Shown: piece by piece, positions 34,982 to 44,249 of the stretch | Position numbering within the stretch: position 1 is the first letter of the stretch | How the letters are laid out: each line of letters starts with the position of its first letter | Assembly (NCBI RefSeq): GCF_016552165.1 | Contig: NZ_JACVDA010000007.1 | Span: 1 to 64,000 of the forward strand | DNA: 64,000 bases | Direction: 5' to 3' | From: Parvimonas parva | GTDB taxonomy: Bacteria; Bacillota; Clostridia; Tissierellales; Peptoniphilaceae | The notes under the pieces: model-generated | Seen by the model: only the letters and a program-made list of their open reading frames with translations | What the model was told of the DNA's origin: nothing | Database searches by the model: none | Position numbers and translations under genes: made by a program

Positions 34982-35603
34982 GGAAGAATTAGAGAAAATT
35001 TATGAAAATTTTAATTTAATCATAGGTGTTGATGAAGTTGGTCGTGGTTGCCTTGCAGGGCCTGTCGTTTCTTGTGCAATTATAATGAAAAAAGATAGTG
35101 CAATAGAGGGAGTTACGGACAGTAAAAAACTTTCTAAAAAGAAAAGACTTGCACTTTATGATAAAATTTTAGCTGAATGTGTCGGATATGGGATTGGAAT
35201 TGTAGATAATGTAAAGATTGATGAGATAAATATAAAACAAGCAAGTAGGCTTGCGATGAAGATTGCAATTTCAAATATAAAAGACCTAAATGGAAATAAA
35301 GTTGTGGGTGATTTTTTAATAACTGATGCTGAAAAGGTTGATGTCGATATTCCACAGATTAATTTGATTCATGGTGATGAACTTTCTTATGTGGTTTCTT
35401 GTGCCTCAATAATTGCAAAGGAATTTAGAGATGCTATGTTTGTTGAGTATGAAGAAAAGTATCCGAACTACAATTTTATAAAAAATGTGGGTTATGGTAC
35501 AAAGGCACATTACAAAGGTCTTGATGAAAGTGGAATTACTCCGATTCATAGAGTAACTTTTTTGAAAAAATATTTTGAAAAGAAAAAAGAATATGAAAGC
35601 TAA
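34971..35603 (+). CDS. rnhB: Ribonuclease HII
   Basis: RNase HII removes RNA bases from DNA. The ATG at 34971 follows GAGGAAG and gives 210 aa; an earlier start within rbgA is not needed. The active site is visible in IIGVDEVGRGCLAGPVV (D and E), GDFLITDAEKV and the GDELSYVVSCASIIAKEFRD block. It overlaps yraN by 11 nt. Confidence 0.96.
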   Translation: MEIKEELEKIYENFNLIIGVDEVGRGCLAGPVVSCAIIMKKDSAIEGVTDSKKLSKKKRLALYDKILAECVGYGIGIVDNVKIDEINIKQASRLAMKIAISNIKDLNGNKVVGDFLITDAEKVDVDIPQINLIHGDELSYVVSCASIIAKEFRDAMFVEYEEKYPNYNFIKNVGYGTKAHYKGLDESGITPIHRVTFLKKYFEKKKEYES

Positions 35604-35937
35604 AAATATTGGAAATTTGGGAGAGGATTTAGCAGTTAAATTCCTTTTAGAAAAGGGATATGAGTTGCTTGAAAGAAATTTTTTTAAGCCTTTTGGAGAG
35701 ATAGATATAATTGCAAAAGATAAGGATTATGTAGTTTTTATTGAGGTTAAGGCTAGAAAAAATGTGAAATTCGGTTTTCCCAGAGAATTTGTAAATAAAA
35801 ATAAGATAAAAAAGATACAAGATGTTGCACAAATGTATATGCTCGAGAAAAATTTGTTTGGAATCAAAATTCGTTTTGATGTTATAGAGATAATTTTTGA
35901 TGAGCATAAAATTACACATATAGAAAATGCTTTTTAG
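35593..35937 (+). CDS. YraN/UPF0102 family endonuclease-like protein
   Basis: A 114-aa protein with a PD-(D/E)xK fold: NIGNLGEDLAVKFLLEKGYELLERNF, then GEIDIIAKD and FIEVKARKN, which give the E-D-E-x-K set. The molecular role of this widespread family is not established. I start it at the ATG at 35593, since the earlier TTG start lacks a ribosome site. It sits directly after rnhB, its common place. Confidence 0.92.
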   Translation: MKAKNIGNLGEDLAVKFLLEKGYELLERNFFKPFGEIDIIAKDKDYVVFIEVKARKNVKFGFPREFVNKNKIKKIQDVAQMYMLEKNLFGIKIRFDVIEIIFDEHKITHIENAF

Positions 35938-35946
35938 GAGGTTTTT

Positions 35947-36438
35947 ATGTTTACTGCTTATGTAATTACTGTTTCTGATAAAGGATCAGTTGGAGAAAGA
36001 GTTGATACTTCAGGAGAGGTAATCGTTGAAATACTAAAAGAAAATAATTATGATGTTATAGAAAAGATAATAATTCCTGACGAGAGGGAGATAATTGAAG
36101 AAAAGTTAAAATATGCTTGTGATACTTTGGGTGCGAATTTAGTTTTAACAACCGGTGGAACGGGTTTTAGTAAAAGAGATGTTACGCCTGAGGCGACTTT
36201 GAATGTTGCGACCAAAAATGCTTTTGGAATTTGTGATTCAATCAGACAATATAGCTTAACTATAACTAAGAGAGCGATGCTTTCAAGAGCAGTTTCAGTT
36301 ATAAGGAATGATAGTTTGATTGTAAATTTACCTGGAAGTCCGAAAGCTGTTAGAGAATCTTTAGAGTATATTATTGATTCGGTAGAACATGGACTTCAAA
36401 TACTTCTTGGAACGGCATCAGAATGTGCTAGAAAGTAG
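35947..36438 (+). CDS. MogA/MoaB-family molybdopterin protein
   Basis: The 163-aa protein has the MoCF-binding fold: TVSDKGSVGERVDTSG, LVLTTGGTGFSKRDVTPEAT and NLPGSPKAVRESL. Members adenylylate molybdopterin before metal insertion. No other molybdenum cofactor gene is in the window. GGAGG precedes the ATG. Between yraN and comM it seems to be part of the same transcript. Confidence 0.9.
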   Translation: MFTAYVITVSDKGSVGERVDTSGEVIVEILKENNYDVIEKIIIPDEREIIEEKLKYACDTLGANLVLTTGGTGFSKRDVTPEATLNVATKNAFGICDSIRQYSLTITKRAMLSRAVSVIRNDSLIVNLPGSPKAVRESLEYIIDSVEHGLQILLGTASECARK

Positions 36439-36445
36439 GTAAGAT

Positions 36446-37972
36446 ATGTATTCTAAGACTAAGACTTGTGTGTTAAATGGATTGAATGGTTATGATATTG
36501 ATGTAGAGGCTGATTTATCAACCGGACTTCAGGCTTTTAATATCGTTGGACTTCCTGATTTGTCAATAAGGGAATCAAAGGAAAGAGTTAAGTCTGCGAT
36601 TTCAAATAGTGGATATTTTCTTCCACCAGGTCGGATTACGATTAATCTGGCTCCTGCAAATTTGAAAAAAGACGGCTCACAAATGGATTTGGCAATAGCT
36701 GTGAGTTTATTGCTTGCTATTGGTGTGATTGAATATTTACCTGATGAAAAGACAATTTTTTTAGGAGAACTTTCTCTTGACGGAAGAATTATAACTTTTG
36801 ATGGAGCTTTACCGATGATTATTTCATTAAAAGAGCTTGGTTTTAAAAAGTTTTTTATTCCACAAACTATAAAAGATGAGGTAAATATCGTTCAGGGAAT
36901 TGAAATTTATCCTGTTTCACATTTAAAGGAATTAGTTGATTGTTTAAATGGAATTACTGAAATAAAAAAAGAAGAAATTATTAATGTAAATTTAGATGAA
37001 GAAGTAAAATATGATATAGATTTTTCGGATATAAAAGGTCAGGAAAATTTAAAAAGAGCAATGGAGATTTCTGCAGCAGGTGGACATAATTTGTTAATGG
37101 TTGGGCCACCTGGAAGCGGGAAAACTATGATTGCAAAGAGATTGCCAACGATTTTACCAAAACTTACTTTTGATGAGTGTATTGAATGTACTAAGATATA
37201 TTCGGTTGCAGGAAAACTTAAAAATAATAAGTTGATTACACAAAGACCTTTCCGTTCTCCACACCATACAAGCAGTCCGATTTCACTTGTTGGTGGTGGA
37301 AAAATTCCAAAACCGGGAGAAGTTTCACTTGCACATAACGGAGTTTTGTTTTTAGATGAATTTCCTGAGTTTTCAAAACAAGCTATTGAAGTTTTAAGAC
37401 AGCCGATGGAGGACGGAAAAGTTACAATTTCTCGTGTTAATTCATCAATAACATATTATTCAAACTTTGTAACTGTTTGTGCTTTAAACCCTTGTCCTTG
37501 TGGGAACTATGGCTCACAAACTGAAAAATGTACTTGTTCACAATTACAGATACAGAGATATTTAAGTAAAATTTCAGGGCCAATACTTGATAGAATTGAT
37601 ATTCAAGTTGAAGTTGAACCTGTAAAATATGATGATTTATCTTCCAAAGAAGTTTTAGAAACTTCTGCTGATATTAGAAAAAGAGTTGAAAAAGCTAGAG
37701 AAATTCAACTTAAAAGATATAAAAACGAAAAAATTTATAATAATGCAAGTCTTTCTGCAAGACAGATAAAGAAATATATTGTACTTGATGAAAAACTTGA
37801 AAAAATAATTGAATTTGCTTTTAAAAAGTTCAAATTTTCAGCAAGGTCTTTCAATAAAATTTTAAAATTGACAAGAACTATAGCAGACTTGGACGGAAGT
37901 GAAGAAATCAAGGAAGAACATTTGTTAGAAGCTATCAGATATAGAAGTTTGAGTAATAAATATTGGAGTTAG
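36446..37972 (+). CDS. comM: YifB/ComM family Mg-chelatase-like AAA ATPase
   Basis: The 508-aa protein has an N-terminal Lon-protease-like fold (GLQAFNIVGLPDLSIRESKERVKSAI), Walker A GPPGSGKTM near 218-226, Walker B LFLDEFPEF, the sensor-like NPCPCGNYG and a Cys pair after it, and an ATPase lid. ComM is a branch-migration helicase acting in natural transformation in other bacteria. Its neighbour is dprA, which strengthens a transformation link. Confidence 0.94.
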   Translation: MYSKTKTCVLNGLNGYDIDVEADLSTGLQAFNIVGLPDLSIRESKERVKSAISNSGYFLPPGRITINLAPANLKKDGSQMDLAIAVSLLLAIGVIEYLPDEKTIFLGELSLDGRIITFDGALPMIISLKELGFKKFFIPQTIKDEVNIVQGIEIYPVSHLKELVDCLNGITEIKKEEIINVNLDEEVKYDIDFSDIKGQENLKRAMEISAAGGHNLLMVGPPGSGKTMIAKRLPTILPKLTFDECIECTKIYSVAGKLKNNKLITQRPFRSPHHTSSPISLVGGGKIPKPGEVSLAHNGVLFLDEFPEFSKQAIEVLRQPMEDGKVTISRVNSSITYYSNFVTVCALNPCPCGNYGSQTEKCTCSQLQIQRYLSKISGPILDRIDIQVEVEPVKYDDLSSKEVLETSADIRKRVEKAREIQLKRYKNEKIYNNASLSARQIKKYIVLDEKLEKIIEFAFKKFKFSARSFNKILKLTRTIADLDGSEEIKEEHLLEAIRYRSLSNKYWS

Positions 37973-37974
37973 TT

Positions 37975-39069
37975 ATGAAAAATGAAGATGCTTTACTGTT
38001 TTTGAGTTTTTTAAATTTTGATTATAAAATTAAAGATGAATTGTTAAATCATTTTACTTTGGAACATATTGAGGAGATTTTTGAATTATCTGGAGAATAT
38101 TTTAAAGAAAATAAGCTTTTAACTAAAAATAATATTGAAAAATTAGTTGAAGAGAGAGAAAAATTTAATTCAGATGCTTATAGAGATTTTTTAGAGAAAA
38201 AGAAAGTTAAATATGTAAGTATTTTGAGTGAAGATTATCCTATTAATTTAAGAGATATTGAATATATTCCACAAGTTATTTATTATAAGGGAGATATTTT
38301 GCCGGAAGACGAATTTGCACTTTCCGTTGTAGGCTCAAGAAAGTGTACGAATTATGGTGCTTGGGCAACAGAATATTTTGCAAGATCAATTTCTGAACTT
38401 GGGATAAGAATTGTATCAGGAATGGCTTTAGGTATTGATTCAATTTCACATAGATCAGCTTTAAAATCAGGGGGAAGAACAATAGCAGTCTTAGGTTGTG
38501 GTGTAGATATTGCATATCCACAAACAAATTTTAGATTGTATAATGAAATTATAGAAAATGGTGCAGTGATGAGTGAGTTTCCTGTTGGAATGCCACCACT
38601 TGCACATAATTTTCCGGTTAGAAACAGAATTATTTCAGGACTTTCAAAAGCCTTGCTTGTAATAGAGGCACAAGAACGCTCAGGAACACTTATAACTGCA
38701 AGATTTGCAAATGAACAGTCAAAAGAAATTTTTGCACTTCCTGGAAATATAAACAGTCTATACAGCAAAGGAACGAATAAATTGATAAAAGACGGGGCGT
38801 TGATTGCTACGAATTATCAGGATATTATAGACGGTGTTATGGATTTTTCAGAATTTATTTTAAATAAAAATAAAAAAGAAAAAGATTTGGATATTTTAGA
38901 TGCAAAAGAACTTTTGATTTATAATTTAATTAATGAAGAGCCGAAATCTCAAAATAAAATTTCAACAATAACAGGTTTTTCAATTATAGAAACAAATACA
39001 ATTTTAACTGCATTGGAACTTAAGGGATTTATAAAAGAGCTAAATGGAGGAATTTTTGTAGTTGATTAA
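37975..39069 (+). CDS. dprA: DNA processing protein DprA
   Basis: DprA loads RecA on incoming single strands in transformation. The 364-aa protein (ATG 37975; a TTG four codons up is overlapped by comM) has a SAM-like N-terminus, the Rossmann-type core VVGSRKCTNYGAWAT, SGMALGIDSISHRSAL, VLGCGVDIAYPQTN and FPVRNRIISGLSKALLVIEA, and a C-terminal winged helix (DAKELLIYNLINEEPKSQNK). Full length. Confidence 0.97.
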   Translation: MKNEDALLFLSFLNFDYKIKDELLNHFTLEHIEEIFELSGEYFKENKLLTKNNIEKLVEEREKFNSDAYRDFLEKKKVKYVSILSEDYPINLRDIEYIPQVIYYKGDILPEDEFALSVVGSRKCTNYGAWATEYFARSISELGIRIVSGMALGIDSISHRSALKSGGRTIAVLGCGVDIAYPQTNFRLYNEIIENGAVMSEFPVGMPPLAHNFPVRNRIISGLSKALLVIEAQERSGTLITARFANEQSKEIFALPGNINSLYSKGTNKLIKDGALIATNYQDIIDGVMDFSEFILNKNKKEKDLDILDAKELLIYNLINEEPKSQNKISTITGFSIIETNTILTALELKGFIKELNGGIFVVD

Positions 39070-39071
39070 TT

Positions 39072-39093
39072 AAGAGATGAAATTTATCTCTTT
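39072..39093 (+). terminator. Probable terminator after dprA
   Basis: AAGAGAT (39072-39078) pairs with ATCTCTT (39086-39092). The following T run is broken by a G, so strength is uncertain. Confidence 0.6.
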
Positions 39094-39114
39094 GTTTATA
39101 AAAATGGAGGATTT

Positions 39115-40266
39115 ATGATTAAAATAATTTTTTTAATTTTACCTTTTATAATTATGTTTATACCAAATAGAGATTATGACTTGATGTCTAAGGAAGATAC
39201 TTTAGTGTTTAAAGGAATTTTTTCGATTATAGTAATTTTACATCATGTTTCGCAAGTGGAAAATAATTTACCAATAATTCATTACTTTGCAAATTTTGGA
39301 ATGTATGCTGTTAGTGTATTTTTCTTTATTTCTGCTTATGGAATGACTAAACAGGTAAATCTTAATAGAGAAAAATATTTAAAAGGATTTTTTAAAAAGA
39401 GATTTTTTAAATTGTTATTACCAATATTTATAGTAACTATTATTTATATAGTTTTAAATATTTTGATTTTCCATAAAGCATATACTATAAGTTCAATAAT
39501 TAATGTATATAAAAGTGGATCATCTATAATAAATAATGGTTGGTATCTAAATTCCATATTAGTAATATATCTAATATTTTACTTTAGTTTTAAATTTTTC
39601 AAAAATATAAAAATATCATATCTTATTTTCTCATTTTTGATATTTGTTTATATCTTTGTTTTAAAAAGAATAGGCTTTGGAATTTGGTGGTATAACAGTA
39701 TGATAGGTATGATATTTGGAATATATTTTGAAATATTTGAAGAAAAAATTAAAAGAGTGTTAAGTACTCATTTTTATAAAATACTGTTGATTATATCTAT
39801 TTGGTCATTCTATATAGCCAATAATAGAGAGTATAATATTATTAATATGTTTTCAAAGATGGGAATATATACTAATTATGCAATTATTCAAAATATTCTT
39901 TGTTTGAATTTTATAATCATGATATTATTAATTTCAAAGAAGATCAATTTTAGGGAACTTGTAATTCATAAAAGTTTTTACTATAAAAAAACAAAATCCA
40001 TTGGGAAATACAATGTGAATTTCATTGCAGAAAGTAGTAAGGTCTATTCTAAATTTGTTTTGATAAGAAATAGAGTATTATCTTTTTTAGGAAAGATTTC
40101 TTTTGAAATGTATATGATTCATGGACTTGTTATGAGAATATTAGCTCTATATTTAAAAGTAGATATAGTTTATCTTCTAACTCTATTTGGATTGACAATA
40201 ATAAGTTCGTATTTGTTGAATTTATTATTTAAAAAATTATATATAATTTTAAACTTAAATAAATAG
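39115..40266 (+). CDS. Acyltransferase 3 (OafA/WecH-like) membrane protein
   Basis: The 383-aa protein has about ten spans. FKGIFSIIVILHHVSQVEN holds the His of the acyltransferase-3 active site, and FISAYGMTKQ and SFEMYMIHGLVMRIL are matching segments. Such proteins O-acetylate surface sugars or lipids. There is no C-terminal SGNH domain, and the substrate is unknown. TGGAGG precedes the ATG. A 9-nt gap to ogt suggests co-transcription. Confidence 0.85.
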   Translation: MIKIIFLILPFIIMFIPNRDYDLMSKEDTLVFKGIFSIIVILHHVSQVENNLPIIHYFANFGMYAVSVFFFISAYGMTKQVNLNREKYLKGFFKKRFFKLLLPIFIVTIIYIVLNILIFHKAYTISSIINVYKSGSSIINNGWYLNSILVIYLIFYFSFKFFKNIKISYLIFSFLIFVYIFVLKRIGFGIWWYNSMIGMIFGIYFEIFEEKIKRVLSTHFYKILLIISIWSFYIANNREYNIINMFSKMGIYTNYAIIQNILCLNFIIMILLISKKINFRELVIHKSFYYKKTKSIGKYNVNFIAESSKVYSKFVLIRNRVLSFLGKISFEMYMIHGLVMRILALYLKVDIVYLLTLFGLTIISSYLLNLLFKKLYIILNLNK

Positions 40267-40274
40267 GAGAATTT

Positions 40275-40739
40275 ATGAATTATACAGTTTTTGATTCTTT
40301 AGTTGGAAAGATAAAAATAATTGAAGAAGAAAATAAAGTAATTGAGATTAAATTTGTAAAGAATGAAAAAAATATTAATCCCAAAACTGAAGTATTAAAA
40401 TTGGCAAAAAAAGAATTAGAAGAATATTTTTGTGGAAAAAGAAAAAACTTTATATTCCCATTTAAAGTGGATGGAAGCGAGTTTGCATTAAAGGTATATA
40501 AGGCTTTAACGGAAATTCCTTATGGAAAGACTTGCAGTTATAAAGATATTGCAAGAAAAATTGGAAATGAAAATTCGCAAAGAGCTGTTGGTGGGGCGAA
40601 TAATAGAAACAAATTGCCGATTTTAATTCCCTGTCATAGAGCGATAGGAAGTAATGAAAAAATTGTTGGCTATGCAGGTGGAATTGAAATAAAACAAAAA
40701 CTTTTGGAGCTTGAAAGAAAAAATATTAAGTTTTTGTAA
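40275..40739 (+). CDS. ogt: Methylated-DNA-protein cysteine methyltransferase
   Basis: The 154-aa suicide enzyme repairs O6-methylguanine. The acceptor site is ILIPCHRAIGS with the Cys in PCHR. Before it stands the winged helix IPYGKTCSYKDIARKIGNENSQRAVGGANNRN with the Arg finger (near QRAVG). After it comes GYAGGIEIKQKLLELE. Single-domain Ogt type without an Ada part. Confidence 0.96.
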   Translation: MNYTVFDSLVGKIKIIEEENKVIEIKFVKNEKNINPKTEVLKLAKKELEEYFCGKRKNFIFPFKVDGSEFALKVYKALTEIPYGKTCSYKDIARKIGNENSQRAVGGANNRNKLPILIPCHRAIGSNEKIVGYAGGIEIKQKLLELERKNIKFL

Positions 40740-40777
40740 AAATATGAAAAAAAATCTAAAAAAATCACAGTAAAGTG

Positions 40778-40806
40778 TTGACAAATATAATTTAATAGTG
40801 TATAAT
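40778..40806 (+). promoter_or_regulatory. Consensus promoter ahead of a 29-aa ORF
   Basis: TTGACA (40778-40783), 17 nt, TATAAT (40801-40806): a perfect sigma-A promoter inside an otherwise gene-poor stretch. Confidence 0.85.
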
Positions 40807-40861
40807 GTAGTTAATCAAACAAGATGACGCGTTAAATAGTTTGAAACTGGAGGTAAGACCA

Positions 40862-40951
40862 ATGAAAATATTAAAAACAATTTCGTCAGAGTTGCTGAAT
40901 AGTTTGTTTTTAGTAAAAACTTACGATTCCAGCAACTTAAAAAACAGTTAA
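40862..40951 (+). CDS. Putative 29-aa peptide, unknown
   Basis: A small frame starts MKILKTISSELLNSLFLVKT and ends SSNLKNS. It has GGAGG at 40849-40853 (8-nt spacer) and the consensus promoter 56 nt ahead. A basic N-terminus followed by an amphipathic hydrophobic stretch would suit a signal or membrane-active peptide. The DNA also forms an inverted repeat, GTTGCTG (40891-40897) with CAGCAAC (40930-40936), so the transcript may act as RNA instead. Confidence 0.4.
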   Translation: MKILKTISSELLNSLFLVKTYDSSNLKNS

Positions 40952-41424
40952 TAGATTTTGTGAACAGATAGGTTGGTAGAGTGTAATTTTAAAGTTAGAA
41001 ACAAAAAAGAAAAACTAATCTAAAAAATCACTGTGTTAAGTTGTATGATGATAGGACTAATATGTAAATAGAATATAAAAATATTTTAAAATGAAAGATT
41101 TTTAAGTATTTCAATATTTGAAGGTGATTGTTTATAAGGGTAGTATTAAACAAAAAAGATTGGTTGAATATGAATTACACAGGATACAATGTGAAGTAAT
41201 ATAGGCACAAAAGATATTACAAACAGTTGTGGTTGTAGATTTATCATAAATAATGTATGTATAGAATATGAAAGTAGAGGGTTGTTGATAGAATAAAATA
41301 TATCGGTAATTAGCTTAAAGTATGCTAAAGGTATTGACTTGATAAATTTACAAAAACTAAAATTGAAGTTCAAGTGTAAAGAAATTTGAATTTCGCTAAA
41401 ACTAAAATTAAATATTTAGATATA
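40952..41424. other. Gene-poor stretch, content unknown
   Basis: About 470 nt with stops in every frame. I find no RNA gene, repeat or transposase trace. It may be the 3' part of the transcript started at 40806 or a decayed gene. Confidence 0.5.
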
Positions 41425-41450
41425 AAAAGTGCATCGAAAGATGCACTTTT
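41425..41450 (-). terminator. Terminator of the ANT(6)-like gene
   Basis: AAAAGTGCATC (41425-41435) pairs with GATGCACTTTT (41440-41450) across a GAAA/TTTC loop. T runs occur on both strands, so it may also stop transcripts coming from the left. Confidence 0.9.
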
Positions 41451-41456
41451 GTTGTT

Positions 41457-42287
41457 CTATCTATTGTTTGCTTTTTGTTTTAACTCTCTTAAATGTGTTA
41501 CTGTATCTCTATCTAATTCTTTTGCGTATTCAAATCTTAGGTTTATTGCTATTTGTAGTGAAAGTCGTCTAAATAGTCCGCAGATATTGAATAGTGCGAC
41601 CCAAAGTGAATCTAACTCTAGTTTTGAGTAGCAAGTTAGATATTTTTCAAAAATTTCTGTTTCTACATAATTGAATACCAACTTATTTTCTTTTCCAAGG
41701 TCTATAATATATTTGTTTTCAGATAGTACATAATGTTTTAAATGTTCATCTAATAGAGCTAAGATTTCTCTGTATTCTTCAGCGATATTTAAAATTTCTT
41801 TTGAGCATAATTTGTTTCCGAATTTTAAAACATTCCAGAAAAATGAACAAGTATTTTCTAAAAATTCATCTTCTGTGATTTTATGAATATTTTTTTCAAT
41901 GTATATGCCTGCTTTTTGATTTTCATCTTTGTTAAGTACACAAATATATTTTTCTTCAAGGTATTTTAAAGTTTCAGTATCTTTTTTTGATACAATTCTA
42001 AAAATTCCTTGTGTAAAGTTTTCGTAAATTATTTTGTATTCTATTACTTTTTCATTTTCAGTATTTTCAAACATAGTTAGTACATCACCGAAACATTGAA
42101 TAAATTCAAGTGCTGTATCGTCAAATGATAAATCTTTTACTAAATACAAGATATTAAAAAAGTTTACATCGCTGGACATGCTTTGTGTTTCAAGTTGTTC
42201 TATGTATAGTTTTTCAACTCTGTCGTCATCCATTGCTATTTTCTTTGCTATTTCTTTAAGTTCATTAAATGTTAAAATCTTTTTCAA
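41457..42287 (-). CDS. ANT(6)/AadE-like nucleotidyltransferase homologue, catalytic motifs missing
   Basis: The C-terminal half of this 276-aa protein follows streptomycin 6-adenylyltransferases: YLTCYSKLELDSLWVALFNI then CGLFRRLSLQIAINLRFEYA. In those enzymes the N-terminal strand carries N-G-S-R and a later D-x-D. Here the matching places read IEQLETQ and NFFNILYL, so both metal-binding motifs are absent. The frame is clean and its ribosome site (GGAGG) is good. I infer a protein with the fold but not the adenylyltransferase activity, so it should not be read as a resistance gene. It follows the YitT gene by 12 nt. Confidence 0.65.
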   Translation of the reverse strand: MKKILTFNELKEIAKKIAMDDDRVEKLYIEQLETQSMSSDVNFFNILYLVKDLSFDDTALEFIQCFGDVLTMFENTENEKVIEYKIIYENFTQGIFRIVSKKDTETLKYLEEKYICVLNKDENQKAGIYIEKNIHKITEDEFLENTCSFFWNVLKFGNKLCSKEILNIAEEYREILALLDEHLKHYVLSENKYIIDLGKENKLVFNYVETEIFEKYLTCYSKLELDSLWVALFNICGLFRRLSLQIAINLRFEYAKELDRDTVTHLRELKQKANNR

Positions 42288-42299
42288 AATAAAATCCTC

Positions 42300-43166
42300 C
42301 TAAATTTCTTGTGCTTTAAATCCACGACCTTTTACTTCATAGGCCTCTGATATTATTAAAAACGCAGTCGGGTCAACTTCATCCAGTATTTTTTTAATAG
42401 TTACAACTTGTCTTGTACTAACGATACAATATACTACATTTTGTTGTTTATGTGTAAATGCACCCTCTCCATGAAGAAGTGTAACACCTCTATGTAATTC
42501 TGATAAGATTCTATCTGTAACTTCTCTTTGCTTTGAGGTTACAATCATAATTTGTTTTGTATCTCCAAAACCCATTTGAATTTTATCTAACATTTTATAT
42601 GCAACATACATTGACACGATAGTCAAAAGTCCTCTTTCAAGACTGAAGATATATGATGCTATTCCAATTATAATTGCATTTATTGCCATTAGTGATGAAC
42701 CGATATTTACATTTAGTTTTGTTTTAAAAATAGTTGCAAGAATATCAAGTCCACCTTGGCAAGCGCCATGTTTGAATAAAATCCCCATTCCAACACCATT
42801 TACAAAGCCACCAAAAATTGCATACAACATATTATTGTTAAGTTTAAAATCCAATGGAATATGACGCATAGCAACCAGTATGAAAGAATAGATAAAAGTA
42901 GATAAAAATGCGTAGGTCATAAATTTTTTATTTAAAAAGAATGCTCCAACAATCATCATCGGTAAATTTAAGATGAAAACTGAAATACCGGTAGGTATGC
43001 CTGTCAAATATTCAATCATAAGTCCGATACCACCGAGACCTCCTGAAAGTAGTCCTGCCGGAACTAAAAGTTTAACAACGGCGAAAGAGCAAATCAAGTC
43101 GCCAAGGAGAATATAAAAAATAGTTCTTAGAAAATATTTTTTATCTCCAAAAAAATCTTCTAACAT
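42300..43166 (-). CDS. YitT family membrane protein (DUF161-DUF2179)
   Basis: The 288-aa protein has five or six spans (KLLVPAGLLSGGLGGIGLMI and KHGACQGGLDILATI are family marks), followed by a cytoplasmic DUF2179 domain (about 215-285; KQREVTDRILSELHRGVTLL, GEGAFTHKQQNVVYCIVSTRQ). The role is unknown, though it resembles a transporter with a ligand-sensing tail. The ATG at 43166 has GAGGTGGT ahead; the open frame starts three codons earlier. Confidence 0.92.
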   Translation of the reverse strand: MLEDFFGDKKYFLRTIFYILLGDLICSFAVVKLLVPAGLLSGGLGGIGLMIEYLTGIPTGISVFILNLPMMIVGAFFLNKKFMTYAFLSTFIYSFILVAMRHIPLDFKLNNNMLYAIFGGFVNGVGMGILFKHGACQGGLDILATIFKTKLNVNIGSSLMAINAIIIGIASYIFSLERGLLTIVSMYVAYKMLDKIQMGFGDTKQIMIVTSKQREVTDRILSELHRGVTLLHGEGAFTHKQQNVVYCIVSTRQVVTIKKILDEVDPTAFLIISEAYEVKGRGFKAQEI

Positions 43167-43282
43167 AAATACCACCTCTGTTTAATAATTTTAATTAAAA
43201 CTAAGTCATAATAATTATATCACATAATAGAAAAATATGATATAATTACTATATACAAAAAAATCGTTTTAAGGAGGTTTTT

Positions 43283-44194
43283 ATGAATTTATTTTTTTGG
43301 AGTATTTTATTTTTAATTTTAGTAATTTATTTATTTTTACAAGTATTTACTTTTAAAAAGGAAAGAAAGGCTAGAAAAGTTTTTAGAAACGGAAAGTTTC
43401 CTCTTGTATTTGCACATAGAGGGTCAAGCAATTTATTTCCTGAGAATACTGAACTTGCTTTTGTAAATTCTTTTGCTATGGGAGTTGATGCTTTTGAAAC
43501 GGATATAAGACTTACAAAGGACGGCAAGATAATTACTCAACATAATGAAGATATTGATGAAACGACTGACGGAACAGGAAAAGTAATTGACTATACTTAT
43601 GATGAAATAAAAGAATTTAATTTTGGTTATAGATTTAAAGACATTAACGGAAATGCTCCTTATGTTGAAAATAGAGTTAACGGTCTTTATCCAATGGAAG
43701 TTTCGGATTTTTTTAGAAAGTTTGGAGATAATGTTGTTTATAGTATCGACATTAAAGATGACGGAGAAAACGGAATAAAGTCAGCAGAGCTTTTATATAA
43801 ATTTGTTAAGGAATATAAGTTAGAGAAAAATGTAATTTTTGCCAGCTTTAATGAAGAAAATCTTAAACATTTAAGAAAAATCAGTCATGGAGAAATAATC
43901 ATTTCAGGCTCTATGGAAAAGACTAAAGAGGTTGTTTATTCTTCATATTTCGGATATGACGGTTTTAAAAAGTTTAATACTCATGCAATGATGATTCCAA
44001 GATTTGAAAAACTTCCTTTGGATACAAAATATTTAATTTACAAAATTCATAGACATAATATGGCTGTTTGTTATTGGACAATAGATACAGAAGAAGAAAT
44101 GAGAATGTTGATAGATAAAAAAGTTGACGGAATTATAACAGATAAAGTTGACTTGCTATTGAAGATAAAAGAAGAAATGATTAGGAAAAATTAA
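43283..44194 (+). CDS. Glycerophosphodiester phosphodiesterase, membrane-anchored
   Basis: The 303-aa protein has one N-terminal span (about 3-22) and a GDPD TIM barrel: FAHRGSSNLFPENTELAF (first His, Arg, Glu), FETDIRLTKDGKIITQHNED (E, D, second His) and the C-terminal AVCYWTIDTEEEM with VDGIITDKVD. It should hydrolyse glycerophosphodiesters or glycerophosphate polymers at the membrane. GGAGG precedes the ATG. Monocistronic. Confidence 0.93.
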   Translation: MNLFFWSILFLILVIYLFLQVFTFKKERKARKVFRNGKFPLVFAHRGSSNLFPENTELAFVNSFAMGVDAFETDIRLTKDGKIITQHNEDIDETTDGTGKVIDYTYDEIKEFNFGYRFKDINGNAPYVENRVNGLYPMEVSDFFRKFGDNVVYSIDIKDDGENGIKSAELLYKFVKEYKLEKNVIFASFNEENLKHLRKISHGEIIISGSMEKTKEVVYSSYFGYDGFKKFNTHAMMIPRFEKLPLDTKYLIYKIHRHNMAVCYWTIDTEEEMRMLIDKKVDGIITDKVDLLLKIKEEMIRKN

Positions 44195-44204
44195 ACTTAA
44201 ATTA

Positions 44205-44233
44205 TTGACTTTTTTTGAATAATTTAGTATTCT
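44205..44233 (+). promoter_or_regulatory. Promoter of the T-box/cysS unit
   Basis: TTGACT (44205-44210), 17 nt, TATTCT (44228-44233). Confidence 0.7.
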
Positions 44234-44249
44234 ATTAACAATAGAATAT

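Noticed and set aside
41386-41631. Plus-strand 81-codon ORF
   Set aside because: It is the opposite strand of the ANT(6)-like gene and its terminator and has no ribosome site.
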